A stretch of DNA of 64,000 bases from Aquamicrobium sp. (GCA_019739225.1 JAHHDT010000003.1:310001-374000), one strand, 5' to 3'. Numbered from the stretch's first letter, positions 27,310 through 35,938 are shown. A program made the numbers and translations. Notes: generated by a model from the sequence alone, not told the origin.

Positions 27310-28194
27310 CTATGTGACGTTTTGAGCGGACGAACCCGTCAGCCCAAACCTTTCCTTCATCTCATCGGTGCGAACCCACGTATCGCCGGCGATCCTTGCG
27401 ACGAGACACTCGAATACACGCTCGAAAGCCTCCTTGGTGGCGTCGTCCGACAAGGCCTCCGCCTGGGCCGGCGACAGCAACGGCCGCATATCCGTCAACA
27501 GTCGCGGATTTGCCAACTTGGCAAACATGCGCTGTTCGGCCTGGGCGCGAGATATCGATTGGCCGCCGAACTGAAGATAGCGGCTGAACATCTCGGTGAC
27601 CCGATGAACATCAAGTCCATCGAACACATCCAGGGCATGGGAAAGATCATAGAGATCACGTCCCTTGTCGCGCTGGAGGAGAGCCCGCAGCTTGGTGGCG
27701 AGCATTTCCTCCCGGGAGAAGGTCGGAATTGCCGCGTCACCGGCAAACCACGGATTGTCTACCCGAAACAGTATCGCTTGTGGCGGATCGTAGGCTTCGA
27801 TTTCACGCGTGTTGATTTCAACCTTTAGACGAATGGCAACGCCGCTACCGTCTTCGGCTTCCACACGGAAGCGAAACTTGGGGGCGACCGGGCTTTGATC
27901 GAATTGGGCGCTGCCAAGCCACGGCTCGAGTACGACACGCAGCTGATCCAAGATCGGGCCGATAGGACCTGCAGTCGTTCGCACGAGATCTATGTCTTCC
28001 GAGTAGCGTAGCGGTTCCGGGAAGTGCAGCTTGTTCAGCGCCGTGCCGCCGCGAAAACGCAATTCAGCGGACAGGAGATCGTCATTGAAGATATCGATGA
28101 GCGCGCGGCTGATGATGAGGTCCTGCTCGATCTGACGCTGATCGGCCCACGGAACGACGTTGCCCCAGGCGACAATGTTCTGAGCGGGAATCAT
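27310..28194 (-). CDS. AbiEii-type nucleotidyltransferase toxin (type IV TA)
   Basis: The 294-residue protein has the nucleotidyltransferase motif GGTALNKLHF, then RYSEDIDLV with the catalytic DxD (SEDIDLV), and FSREEMLATKLRALLQRDKGRDLYDL in three shorter conserved pieces of the AbiEii/MenT family. Such enzymes add nucleotides to tRNA or bind GTP to stop growth or block phage. Its ATG at 28194 overlaps the stop of the AbiEi gene (ATGA). An in-frame extension to 28233 lies inside abiEi and is unlikely. The active site is intact. Confidence 0.92.
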   Translation of the reverse strand: MIPAQNIVAWGNVVPWADQRQIEQDLIISRALIDIFNDDLLSAELRFRGGTALNKLHFPEPLRYSEDIDLVRTTAGPIGPILDQLRVVLEPWLGSAQFDQSPVAPKFRFRVEAEDGSGVAIRLKVEINTREIEAYDPPQAILFRVDNPWFAGDAAIPTFSREEMLATKLRALLQRDKGRDLYDLSHALDVFDGLDVHRVTEMFSRYLQFGGQSISRAQAEQRMFAKLANPRLLTDMRPLLSPAQAEALSDDATKEAFERVFECLVARIAGDTWVRTDEMKERFGLTGSSAQNVT

Positions 28195-29018
28195 CCATCG
28201 ACCTCCGGCGTGCGGCGCACGACCACACGCCAACGACCGTCGTGTTCCTGCGGCGCTGGCGTGAAATCCGGATCGCGCGTTTCACCGCGGTCGAGCTCCG
28301 TCCACGGGGTGGCGCTGCGCGCCGTCAGCGCAGCATGCATCGGATTGGCGCGATCCGCATGGCCAAGTCGTTCCAGCAAGTGGCCGAGACGCTGGACGAC
28401 GGGCCGCTCGGCCGCCTCGGACAGCGCGGCGAGCTGAGACGGATCGATCTTTTCGGCAAGGTCCGTGAGAACGGTCGCGACATTGTCGATCCCGCCCGCA
28501 GCCTGCGGGTAGCGCAGGAGGTCGAGGGCCGTGAGGGCGGGCGAGGATATTTTCATTCTGCCCGTGTCCGTCTTGCGATCCTCGATACCCGACTCCACTG
28601 CTGCGATGTCTTTGCGGTAGTAGAAGACGATCAGATTGCGGCCAGCCGTGATCTTCGGCATGCGTTTGGAGGTGACGATCTGGAATTCCATCACGGCCTG
28701 ATGCGTGGCTCCGTGAAGTTCCGCCGCCTTCAGCAGGCCGACATAGTAGGGCTGTTGTTCGTGGCGCATCAGGGCATCAATGTACCATGGGGGCGGCGGC
28801 GCACCCCAACAGGCGAACTGCGGGGGCACCGCGACATAGAACCCCTGCCGAGGCCTGATCAGCGCCTTACGGCGTTGAAGGCGCTCGGCCGCATCGAGGA
28901 ATGCACCGCGTCCGACGCCGAGCGCCTGTTTCGCCTGTTCGCTCGTAAAGACCACTCGTCCCGCCGAGAGCAGGCTTGCGATATAGGCTGATAGCGCGGA
29001 GCGTTGATCATGAACCAT
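28191..29018 (-). CDS. AbiEi-type antitoxin/transcription regulator (type IV TA)
   Basis: The 275-residue protein has an N-terminal winged helix (SEQAKQALGVGRGAFLDAAE, then RKALIRPRQGFYV) and the AbiEi C-terminal domain (YYVGLLKAAELHGATHQ and KISSPALTALDLLRYP). AbiEi represses the operon and counters AbiEii without forming a stable complex. Coupled translation to the toxin gene supports a working pair. The start at 29018 begins VHDQRSALSAYIASLL, fitting family N-termini. Confidence 0.92.
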   Translation of the reverse strand: MVHDQRSALSAYIASLLSAGRVVFTSEQAKQALGVGRGAFLDAAERLQRRKALIRPRQGFYVAVPPQFACWGAPPPPWYIDALMRHEQQPYYVGLLKAAELHGATHQAVMEFQIVTSKRMPKITAGRNLIVFYYRKDIAAVESGIEDRKTDTGRMKISSPALTALDLLRYPQAAGGIDNVATVLTDLAEKIDPSQLAALSEAAERPVVQRLGHLLERLGHADRANPMHAALTARSATPWTELDRGETRDPDFTPAPQEHDGRWRVVVRRTPEVDG

Positions 29019-29145
29019 GTGCCATTATCCGCTTTTAGCGCGGTCTTTTCAACATGATTCATCCACGCGGACAATTTCTTTCAATTTTCCCGCGCCAGAT
29101 GCGGCCTTCCACGCATGAATTGCGATGCAAGCACGGAAGCGGGCG

Positions 29146-29944
29146 TTATCGTCTTCCTTGCACGATCTCTCGAACCACATCCGTCATTCGGTCCGAAACG
29201 CCCTGCCTGCCCTTTGCCCAAAGTCGTCGTAGGAGGGTGTCCGGCACCATCTCGCCAAATTTTGCCGATTGAAGATTTTCTACAATGTCCGCAATGGAAT
29301 CTATGTTCGGTGGGGAAGCCGTGATCTGCACCATGATCGAGTTAACAACCTCCGGCTCTGTGTCCAGCACGGTGACGCCCACGTCCATCACAGCGCAGTC
29401 CAGCCCTGCCGAGCCGAAGGCGAACCCGAGAGCGGAGTTCAAATCGCTGCCATGCCACGTGAAAACGTGCGTGTCCTTTCCGGCCGGGACCAGGCTCCCG
29501 GAACCGAGCCCCAGCTTGCGAAAGGCAGCTCTTCCCTCCGACAGATAGCCGTTCGCCGCAGCGTCGAGGAGACCGGGTTCGACGTGTGCTCCAGGACAGC
29601 TTTCACCTCCGCAGAAAGGCGGTCATGAACGGGCTCGTTCATGACGTTGTCGAACTTGGGAATCTTGCCCGATCGGTGATGTACGACTTCAAGAACCTTG
29701 CCGCGGTCATCCACTGTCTCAGTCCGCCAGCGCCGTCCCGCGAAGGCGATGACAACGCCAACTCCCACTGGGTTGGATGTCGGAATGGTGCCGAGCGTGC
29801 GTCCTGCCGAAACCAGACGCCACTCGTCGTCGGTCGAGAATATGGCGTAGAAGTCACGTGAGGCGGTGAGCCTTTCACCCTGTTCGCCCAGCATGATCGT
29901 TCCGTCAGGAGCTTGCTCGACAAGGCGGTGTTCCCTCGAGGCCA
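29146..29944 (-). pseudogene. Lhr-like DEAD/DEAH helicase, C-terminal remnant with frameshift
   Basis: The 5' part reads LVEQAPDGTIMLGEQGERL, DFYAIFSTDDEWRLVSAGRT, LGTIP and VVIAFAGRRWRTETVDDRG, all typical of the Lhr-family C-terminal half. Near 29590 the frame shifts by one base to GLLDAAANGYLSEGRAAFRK and continues to NLQSAKFGEMVPDTLLRRL and a stop at 29146. The helicase motor domains are absent. It joins the DUF6088 gene at about 29944, so a recombination event replaced whatever followed DUF6088. Confidence 0.7.
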
Positions 29945-30531
29945 TGCGCGACTTTACCGACCGTCCTTGCAAGCCAGGTTGGTAGCTGGGGGGCCACCGC
30001 GACAAGCTCGCCAAACGTCGACGATGGCAGGTTGTGCTTCAGCGTTTTCAACGCCGCTTCCGCCTTCTCTGGTCCCAACCAAGCAAGCGCACGCACGGCC
30101 TGTCCCGCAGGCCGGTCAGCCAAGGCCAACTGCCAGCGCGGCGCGTGCCGCAGCTCGACAATCTGCTGGCCGAGGTTCATCGTCCGGCTACGGCCGGAGG
30201 TCAGGTAGACAGACCGCACCGGCACCTGCGTCGTAAGGCCGAGCGCATTGGCCGCAGCAGCGCCGTTCGAAACGATTACTTCGCCCCGCTGGAGCGCGAG
30301 GGCTTCAATGGCCTTCTCGACGGATGGCGCCCGAACGCCGAACCGGCTCGAAACCGGGCGTAGATAAACGCCGCGCCCGGCACCTATCAGCCGGCCACGT
30401 TCAACCAGACGCGACAACGCCTGGTCCACCGCAGCGCGATTGCCGAGATGGAGTAGGCTCTTCGCTGCGATCGGAGCGCCCTCGGGCGAGCCTTCGGTAT
30501 AAGCCAGAATCTGTTCGGTCAGTCGTTGCAT
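29905..30531 (-). CDS. DUF6088 (AbiEi_4-like) antitoxin, orphan
   Basis: The 208-residue protein has an N-terminal winged-helix region (GNRAAVDQALSRLVERGRLI, then GAGRGVYLRPVSSRFG) and the conserved block EVIVSNGAAAANALGLTTQ and VYLTSGRSRTMNLG. DUF6088 proteins normally precede an AbiEii-type nucleotidyltransferase toxin. Here the last residues (GLEGTPPCRASS) already read into the joined Lhr-like remnant, and no toxin follows. GGGAGA lies seven bases before the ATG. The gene is nearly complete but partnerless. Confidence 0.85.
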   Translation of the reverse strand: MQRLTEQILAYTEGSPEGAPIAAKSLLHLGNRAAVDQALSRLVERGRLIGAGRGVYLRPVSSRFGVRAPSVEKAIEALALQRGEVIVSNGAAAANALGLTTQVPVRSVYLTSGRSRTMNLGQQIVELRHAPRWQLALADRPAGQAVRALAWLGPEKAEAALKTLKHNLPSSTFGELVAVAPQLPTWLARTVGKVAHGLEGTPPCRASS

Positions 30532-30681
30532 GGAATTTCTCCCGTCAGAAATAGATGCAGTTTTCTGACAGTTTTCAATCTCCTCAGGGAAGGTATGAAT
30601 CCGGTCCCAGCGGATAGGTATTCCCCTGCCCCCAACGGCACCAAGAGCTTCCTGATCGCACGGTGGATCGGCGGAGCGCTG

Positions 30682-31401
30682 CTAGTCCTCAATCTCAGCA
30701 GGGTCCTGCGCGCTGCCGGAAAACGCCGGCGTGATGTCGCCCGCCAGCAGCTTCTCCTTCGACAGCAGTCCGGCATCCTCTAGCGCATCGAAATCCGGCA
30801 AGTCGCGCAGCGTGTCGAGGCCGAACTCGAGCAGGAATTCCTTGGTCGTGACATAGGTGTAAGGCGCGCCAGGCCTCGGGCTGCGCGGGCCCGACGCGAT
30901 CAGTCCGGCACCGCGCAAATGGCCGATCAGATCGCGCGAAACTTCCTTCCCAAAAAAGCTCGACAACTCGGCGCGGGTGATCGGCTGAAAGTAGGCAATG
31001 CACATCAGCACCAGCACCTCCGCCTGCGTCAGGTTCACAGCCTCCTCACTTCTGCCGACCGCGGCGCGGATGGCGTCGGCATAGGCCGGCCGAGTTAGGT
31101 GCCGAAAACCGCCGGCGACAGCGACGAGGTCATAGGGCCTGCCACGCAGCTCCTCGCGAATGTCGTCGATCAAAAGGTCGATGCTGCAGCTCTTGCCGAC
31201 GATACGGGCAAGCGCTTCGCGGCCGACCGGCTCGCTGGCGGCAAAAATAGTTGCCTCGACCCGATGCATCCATTCCCGCCACCGGGCTTCAGGCGGCAGG
31301 TGATCCAACTCCCGGTCAAACAGCTGGTCAGCTGATCGCCGTTCGCCGGATCGACCGTCATGTGACTGGCTCCCCTCTCGCCTGCGCGTCGTCTTGGCCA
31401 T
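30682..31401 (-). CDS. scpB: SMC-Scp complex subunit ScpB, plasmid-type
   Basis: The 239-residue protein has two winged-helix domains of ScpB: VEATIFAASEPVGREALARI, LTQAEVLVLMCIAYFQPITRAEL in pieces, and GAPYTYVTTKEFLLEFGLD with LPDFDALEDAGLLSKEKL. ScpB normally dimerises and binds the kleisin ScpA in the SMC condensin. There is no scpA here; the partner gene four bases upstream encodes a DUF1403 protein. The N-terminus (about 45 residues) is longer and more charged than in chromosomal ScpB. Two further scpB fragments lie at 25.8 and 26.5 kb. Confidence 0.9.
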   Translation of the reverse strand: MAKTTRRREGSQSHDGRSGERRSADQLFDRELDHLPPEARWREWMHRVEATIFAASEPVGREALARIVGKSCSIDLLIDDIREELRGRPYDLVAVAGGFRHLTRPAYADAIRAAVGRSEEAVNLTQAEVLVLMCIAYFQPITRAELSSFFGKEVSRDLIGHLRGAGLIASGPRSPRPGAPYTYVTTKEFLLEFGLDTLRDLPDFDALEDAGLLSKEKLLAGDITPAFSGSAQDPAEIED

Positions 31402-31405
31402 GTCG

Positions 31406-32422
31406 TCAGAGCCCGTAGATGCGGAAGGTTGGTCGGCCGGACAGCTCGCGCACGGCGCCGAGTTCGACCAGCCGGTCGAACAGCCGGCGCAGGCCGCGAT
31501 CGCTCATGCCGGCGATCTTTTCCGAGGCGACGATCGCGTCATCGGACAGGAGTCGTTCGACGACCAGGCCCGCCGCTTTGGCCCTGAGCTTTGGCGCGAC
31601 GGCAAGCAGCCGATCCGCCCGGCGCTCGAGTTCGGCGGAAAGATCGATCGCACGCAGCGCGATGCGCGCCTGCGCGGCCAGCAGACGTTTAGCACGCCCG
31701 GGATCTGTCTCAATGCTTGTAACCACGGAGCTGGCTGCCGATCGACGCGGGCGGGCGCTTGTGCCCAGGGCTGCCTCGGCGCCCAGCAGCGGCACGGCAT
31801 GGACCCAACCCAGTCGTTGCGCCAGCAGAGCGTCGGCGAGCCAGGCTCCGACGGCGCGCCCAAAACCGTGTCGCTCGGCAGCGATGAATGCGCCGGTCAG
31901 CGCTGCGACCATGCAAGCGCCGGCCGCGCGTTGCCGAAGCTCATCCGCCAGATCGCTGACCACTTCGTCGTCGGGGGCGTAGCCGAACTCAACCAACACC
32001 GCGCCAACGCTCGCCTCGGTCAGCAATTTCTCCGCCGGCCGAGATGCCAACCGACGCCAGGCGAGGAGCAAAATGCCGGCGGGCCCCACATCGTCACCCG
32101 GTCGTGTGAGCAGCACGGCGTCGCGCAGCGCGCTTTCAACCTCGACGCGGCCGCCCTGCTTCGCCGTTGCCGCGGCCGCGACAAGCGCCAGGCGCTGACG
32201 CCAGGCGCCGGCACATCGCTCCTGGCGGCGGACCACCGCATCGAGCGCGCCGATGGTGGCGCCCGCGGCAAGCGCCACGTCCTCGACGTCTTTTCCCGCA
32301 AGGCTTTGGGCATCTGGGATGGCGCGGCGCAGCCAGGCCGGCACCGTTGCCATCGGCGCGGCCGAAGCGGCACCGGCAAGCGTGGTGTTGTGGCACGGCG
32401 AGGGTTTGGGACGCAGAATCAT
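31406..32422 (-). CDS. DUF1403-family protein
   Basis: The 338-residue protein is very Ala/Arg-rich and mostly helical. Family phrases are VPAWLRRAIPDAQSLAGKD near the N-terminus, AGALDAVVRR-type segments, and GMSDRGLRRLFDRLVELGAVRELSGR near the C-terminus, the last resembling a winged helix. DUF1403 is common on rhizobial plasmids beside ScpB and a tyrosine recombinase. The gene ends four bases before scpB, so the two form an operon. The start is uncertain between 32422 and 32431. Function unknown; a DNA-binding or kleisin-like partner of ScpB is a guess. Confidence 0.85.
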   Translation of the reverse strand: MILRPKPSPCHNTTLAGAASAAPMATVPAWLRRAIPDAQSLAGKDVEDVALAAGATIGALDAVVRRQERCAGAWRQRLALVAAAATAKQGGRVEVESALRDAVLLTRPGDDVGPAGILLLAWRRLASRPAEKLLTEASVGAVLVEFGYAPDDEVVSDLADELRQRAAGACMVAALTGAFIAAERHGFGRAVGAWLADALLAQRLGWVHAVPLLGAEAALGTSARPRRSAASSVVTSIETDPGRAKRLLAAQARIALRAIDLSAELERRADRLLAVAPKLRAKAAGLVVERLLSDDAIVASEKIAGMSDRGLRRLFDRLVELGAVRELSGRPTFRIYGL

Positions 32423-32498
32423 CGAAAGCACGATGAATCATGGCGGCGCTTTTGGCAACGAAAATAGGCAATAAGCGCTGCGCCTGTCGCTCATTTAT

Positions 32499-32529
32499 AA
32501 CGAACGATAATCTTGCATTATCATTCGTT
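32499..32529. promoter_or_regulatory. Large inverted repeat upstream of the DUF1403-scpB operon
   Basis: Arms AACGAACGATAAT and ATTATCATTCGTT match in 12 of 13 positions around a five-base centre. The repeat lies about 77 bp upstream of the DUF1403 start, and on the minus strand a TATAAA follows it, a possible -10 element. An operator for this operon is the likely role; no local regulator gene other than the operon products is obvious. Confidence 0.6.
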
Positions 32530-32667
32530 GTGTGCGACTCCAGCAAAATGGCCTCTCTCGTCGAGCAGAATCCCGAAAATCGTCGCGAACAGCCCTCCGG
32601 GCCCTCCCACAGCACGGGGGCGCAGCACAATGTTCTGTCTGGGGAGCTGTCGGCCGACTGCGGGCCG

Positions 32668-33195
32668 TCAGAGGTGCCCGCTTCCCTTCAGAGCATCGGC
32701 AAAAGTCGCGAGTGGCACGACCAGTGCCAACGGACGGTCCTTCAGCGGCTCGGCGCCATAGCTCCCATACCCGTTCGCGGCCCGATCGTTCTTGGCGTCG
32801 ATGATCATCAGCACGCCGCCGATTTCCTCGGTCACCCGGATGCAGCGCAGCGCCGCCGCGAGCAGAAGCTGGCCGCCAAGCCCCCTACCAGCTACCGATT
32901 TGTCGACCGCCAGACCCGCCAGCAGAAAACCCGGCACCTTGTGGCGCGCCAGGCCCTTCGTCATCGCGGCAGGAACCGCATCGTGTTCGACAGAGGCTGG
33001 AGCCAGGCTGTAAAAGCCGAGAATCCTGTCCGGAGCATCGTCGGCAACCGCGCAGAATGTCTTCACGGCGTTCTGCTCGTGCCCCTGCCGCGCGAAGCGC
33101 TGAAGGAAGGTGTTCATCTCAGGATCGCCGCAGTCGAACGCTTTCCGGTCGTGCGATCTGCCGATCGCCTCCTCGTGCCAGGGCGGAAGGCTCAC
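32668..33195 (-). CDS. GNAT acetyltransferase toxin (TacT-like)
   Basis: The 175-residue protein carries the type II toxin GNAT features: AFDCGDPEMNTFLQRFARQ, ILGFYSLAPASVEHD, the acetyl-CoA loop VDKSVAGRGLGGQLLLAAAL (Q/RxxGxG/A form) and NGYGSYGAEPL with the catalytic Tyr region. TacT enzymes acetylate aminoacyl-tRNAs and stall translation. Its ATG overlaps the antitoxin stop (ATGA), the usual TacAT arrangement. Confidence 0.92.
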   Translation of the reverse strand: MSLPPWHEEAIGRSHDRKAFDCGDPEMNTFLQRFARQGHEQNAVKTFCAVADDAPDRILGFYSLAPASVEHDAVPAAMTKGLARHKVPGFLLAGLAVDKSVAGRGLGGQLLLAAALRCIRVTEEIGGVLMIIDAKNDRAANGYGSYGAEPLKDRPLALVVPLATFADALKGSGHL

Positions 33196-33470
33196 AGGGT
33201 TTTTGGAAGTGCTTCCACTGCCGCGCGTAGCTTCGCATTCGGCTTCGGCGGATTGTCCAGAAGTTTTAGGATACGGCCGAAATCCCGCTCCGATACTTTT
33301 AGGACCTCGGCCTCGGCAATAACCGTTTCAGCCTCACGCAGCGCCGATTGGGTGACGAAGTTGGTCAGGTCTGTATGGCGCAGCGCCGCGGCGCGCATCA
33401 AACGAGCCTTTACCTCCGGCCTTACCCGGATGTTCATGCGATCGGTATCGTCAAGGGCTGCGCGCGCCAT
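33192..33470 (-). CDS. DUF1778 antitoxin (TacA-like, ribbon-helix-helix)
   Basis: The 92-residue product has the N-terminal ribbon-helix-helix RMNIRVRPEVKARLMRAAAL with HTDLTNFVTQSALREAETV, and a C-terminal toxin-neutralising part (LSERDF-like VSERDFGRILKLLDNPPKPN). These are hallmarks of DUF1778/TacA. The start ATG 33470 is preferred; the frame to 33509 adds residues outside the family. It is coupled to the GNAT toxin gene. Confidence 0.92.
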   Translation of the reverse strand: MARAALDDTDRMNIRVRPEVKARLMRAAALRHTDLTNFVTQSALREAETVIAEAEVLKVSERDFGRILKLLDNPPKPNAKLRAAVEALPKTL

Positions 33471-33569
33471 GGTTTCAATTCCGGAACTGCCTACACGGGA
33501 TAGATACATCCGACGGATCGAGATTTCAATCTTGTACGCATTAAATGCTCACAGCGGGAAGCTCGCCGC

Positions 33570-34676
33570 ATGAGCCCTGACGAGGACGATCTTCCCGACA
33601 TCATCGATGTGGTCATGGAGATGGGGCGCGCCGACGAGCCAGCCGAGCCCCCCTCCCCTCCCCTTCTGGCCGTCGCCAATTCCCGCCTGCCGGCGCATCT
33701 AGACGCGTTGGCCGATCGCGCACGCGATTATATCGAGGCGGCGAGTTCGGCTAACACTCGCCGCGCCTACGCGTCGGGCTGGAAGCACTTTGCCAGCTGG
33801 TGCCGGCGACAGGGTGTCGACATGTTTCCGCCCGATCCACAGGTGGTCGGCCTCTACATCACGGCCTGCGCCTCGGGAACGGCAATCGGCGACAGGAAGC
33901 CGAACTCAGTTTCCACGATCGAGCGCCGGCTGTCGTCGCTGACCTGGAACTACGGCCAGCGTGGCCAGCCGCTCGATCGCAAGGATCGCCATATCGCCAC
34001 CGTCATGGCCGGTATCCGCAACAAGCATGCCTCACCGCCGCGGCAGAAGGAGGCGGTGTTGCCGGAGGATCTGACCGTAATGCTGGAAACGCTCGATCGC
34101 GGCACCCTGCGCGGCCTTCGCGATCGCGCCATGCTGCTGCTCGGCTTCGCCGGCGGCTTGCGCCGCTCCGAAATTGTAGGCCTCGATTGCGGTCGCGACC
34201 AGACCGAAGACTCCTCCGGTTGGATAGAAATTCTCGACAAGGGGATGCTCTTGCGGCTGCGTGGCAAGACCGGCTGGCGGGAGGTCGAGATCGGACGCGG
34301 TTCATCCGACGCAACCTGCCCTTTAGTGGCGCTCGAGACCTGGCTCCATCTTGCACGCATCGCCCACGGGCCCCTATTCCGGCGCGTCACGGGCCAGGGC
34401 AAGGCGGTTGGCGCCAATCGGTTAAACGCTCAAGAGGTTGCCCGCCTCGTCAAGCGCACTGCGCTGGCAGCCGGTGTGCGCAGCGACCTGCCGGAAGGCG
34501 ACCGCGGGATGATATTTGCCGGCCACTCGCTGCGTTCCGGGCTCGCCTCCTCGGCCGAAGTCGACGAACGATACGTGCAGAAGCATCTCGGCCATGCGAG
34601 TGCCGAGATGACCCGCAAATATCAACGCCGGCGTGACCGTTTCCGTGTCAATCTCACCAAAGCGAGTGGCCTTTAG
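33570..34676 (+). CDS. Tyrosine recombinase (site-specific integrase)
   Basis: The 368-residue protein has an N-terminal SAM-like core-binding domain (ANTRRAYASGWKHFASWCRR) and the catalytic domain with the first Arg in LLGFAGGLRRSEIVGLD, then GHSLRSGLAS (HxxR), LGHASAEMTRKYQRR with the second His and the nucleophilic Tyr. All active-site residues are present. No tRNA or att repeat was recognised near it. It diverges from the TacAT pair and sits next to FitAB and repC, so it may resolve plasmid multimers or belong to an old integrative element. Confidence 0.92.
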   Translation: MSPDEDDLPDIIDVVMEMGRADEPAEPPSPPLLAVANSRLPAHLDALADRARDYIEAASSANTRRAYASGWKHFASWCRRQGVDMFPPDPQVVGLYITACASGTAIGDRKPNSVSTIERRLSSLTWNYGQRGQPLDRKDRHIATVMAGIRNKHASPPRQKEAVLPEDLTVMLETLDRGTLRGLRDRAMLLLGFAGGLRRSEIVGLDCGRDQTEDSSGWIEILDKGMLLRLRGKTGWREVEIGRGSSDATCPLVALETWLHLARIAHGPLFRRVTGQGKAVGANRLNAQEVARLVKRTALAAGVRSDLPEGDRGMIFAGHSLRSGLASSAEVDERYVQKHLGHASAEMTRKYQRRRDRFRVNLTKASGL

Positions 34677-34705
34677 AAAAACGAAAAGGCCCCTCCCCTG
34701 CTCCG

Positions 34706-35119
34706 TCAATAATCCCATGGAGAGATGAGTTCGAGGCAGGTCGTCTCGAAATCGGAGAGATTGCGCGTTGCCAATCGGCCGCCGTTTACGCGTGCGATCG
34801 CAGCAATCATGCCGTCCGGAGCCGACATCACACGCCCCTGCCGTTTGGCCTCACCCATTATTTCGCCGTAAGCCAGTGCCGCCTCCTCTGTCAGACCGAA
34901 GATGCGGTCGGCGAAGCGCCGACGCCAGTCCTGTAGGCCCTGCTCCAGCCTGAAGGCGCGCTGATCGGGCCGGATTTTCTGAATTCCGTAGGCAATTTCC
35001 GCGATCGTCACCGTCGGCAGCGCAAGCTCGGCGTCGTGCCTTACCAGCCACGCAACCACCGCTTCGATAGGTGACTTCTTCAGCGTCTCCGAGACGACAT
35101 TAGTATCGAGAAATATCAA
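34706..35119 (-). CDS. FitB-like PIN-domain toxin
   Basis: The 137-residue protein begins IFLDTNVVSETLKKSP and has PTVTIAEIAYGIQKI, SAPDGMIAAIARVNG and LATRNLSDFETT, the four acidic PIN positions in FitB/VapC arrangement. It acts as an RNase held by a FitA-type antitoxin. Its ATG overlaps the antitoxin stop as ATGA. It converges with the integrase gene with 29 bp between the stops. Confidence 0.92.
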   Translation of the reverse strand: MIFLDTNVVSETLKKSPIEAVVAWLVRHDAELALPTVTIAEIAYGIQKIRPDQRAFRLEQGLQDWRRRFADRIFGLTEEAALAYGEIMGEAKRQGRVMSAPDGMIAAIARVNGGRLATRNLSDFETTCLELISPWDY

Positions 35120-35364
35120 AGCTCAACGCCCTGATGTGGGCGCCGGCCCTCGCGAATGACCGCCTCCAGATCGATATCCGTGCCGGATTGTGCCGCGAGA
35201 CGGGCATAAAATGCTGCTGCAGCTTCGCGACCGGTTTCACGGATTTCATACGACTCAAGAGCGCGCTCGACGATATCGGCGATGGAGCGATTTTCACGTC
35301 GAGCCAGACGGTGGGCTAAATCCCGAGCCTTAGAGCTGCGGACCGAGAGTTGTGGTTCAGCCAT
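35116..35364 (-). CDS. FitA-like ribbon-helix-helix antitoxin
   Basis: The 82-residue protein starts AEPQLSVRSSKARDLAHRLA and continues RRENRSIADIVERALESYE, the RHH DNA-binding domain of FitA/VapB proteins, followed by a C-terminal toxin-binding part. A 22-bp inverted repeat lies about 47 bp upstream and is the probable operator. Translation is coupled to the toxin gene. Confidence 0.9.
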   Translation of the reverse strand: MAEPQLSVRSSKARDLAHRLARRENRSIADIVERALESYEIRETGREAAAAFYARLAAQSGTDIDLEAVIREGRRPHQGVEL

Positions 35365-35410
35365 TTGTCGCCTCCATCCTAGAGATCAGGCCATATATAG
35401 AGTTAAGCCT

Positions 35411-35432
35411 AGCTGCCATCAAGATGGCAGCT
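35411..35432. promoter_or_regulatory. Inverted repeat, probable FitAB operator
   Basis: Perfect 10-bp arms AGCTGCCATC and GATGGCAGCT are separated by AA, 47 bp before the fitA start. FitA-type antitoxins bind inverted repeats of this size upstream of their own operons. Confidence 0.6.
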
Positions 35433-35938
35433 GATGGCGCGACATCTTTCCTGCGTGCATAACGGTTCGGCTATCCTTGCCTACGAAGCCGGTGCCAAGG
35501 CATTGAGTTGCGTCCGTCCGGTTCACAGCTGGGCGGACTCTCCATCACCGCCTGCGCATAGGGAAACGGCGCATTTCAGCCTTGGCGCGGAGCTATGAAC
35601 GGCATGGGTACCCCGTCGGTAGGGCCGACCGTCACATCGGCGACGTTGTGACCGGCATCGAGTACCAGCGCTGGCCAGACTCGTTCCGCATCGGCCCAGG
35701 CAAGGCATCGGGAGCTGAAGAGTCCCCTCCCCTCGCGTTTCACGAAGTCTCACCGCTAGGACAACGTATCCTTCGCAAGCCAGCCGAGCGGATCAGAAAT
35801 CCTCTACTTGATGAGGCAGTCCTGTCTTCAACCCCATAACCCGAAGTTCAGATTATCAGCTTCGGCACCTCGAGAAAACCAGCCCAGAATACCACAGAGC
35901 AATTCGGTCGATAGCGCGATTACGATCGTTGTTCCCCC
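35433..35938. other. About 0.5 kb without a supportable gene
   Basis: A plus-strand frame at 35582-35839 (ARSYERHGYPVGRADRHIG at its start) has no recognisable family and no good ribosome site. The stretch lies downstream of repC and upstream of the fitAB promoter, so it may hold the repC 3' region and part of the fitAB control region. Confidence 0.45.

Noticed and set aside
31394-32467. Plus-strand frame of 357 codons opposite the DUF1403 gene
   Set aside because: Composition is typical of antisense GC-rich frames, and DUF1403 is recognised on the minus strand.
33570-34676. Integrase marking a genomic island inserted in a tRNA gene
   Set aside because: No tRNA sequence or direct repeats were seen on either side, and repABC lies adjacent.
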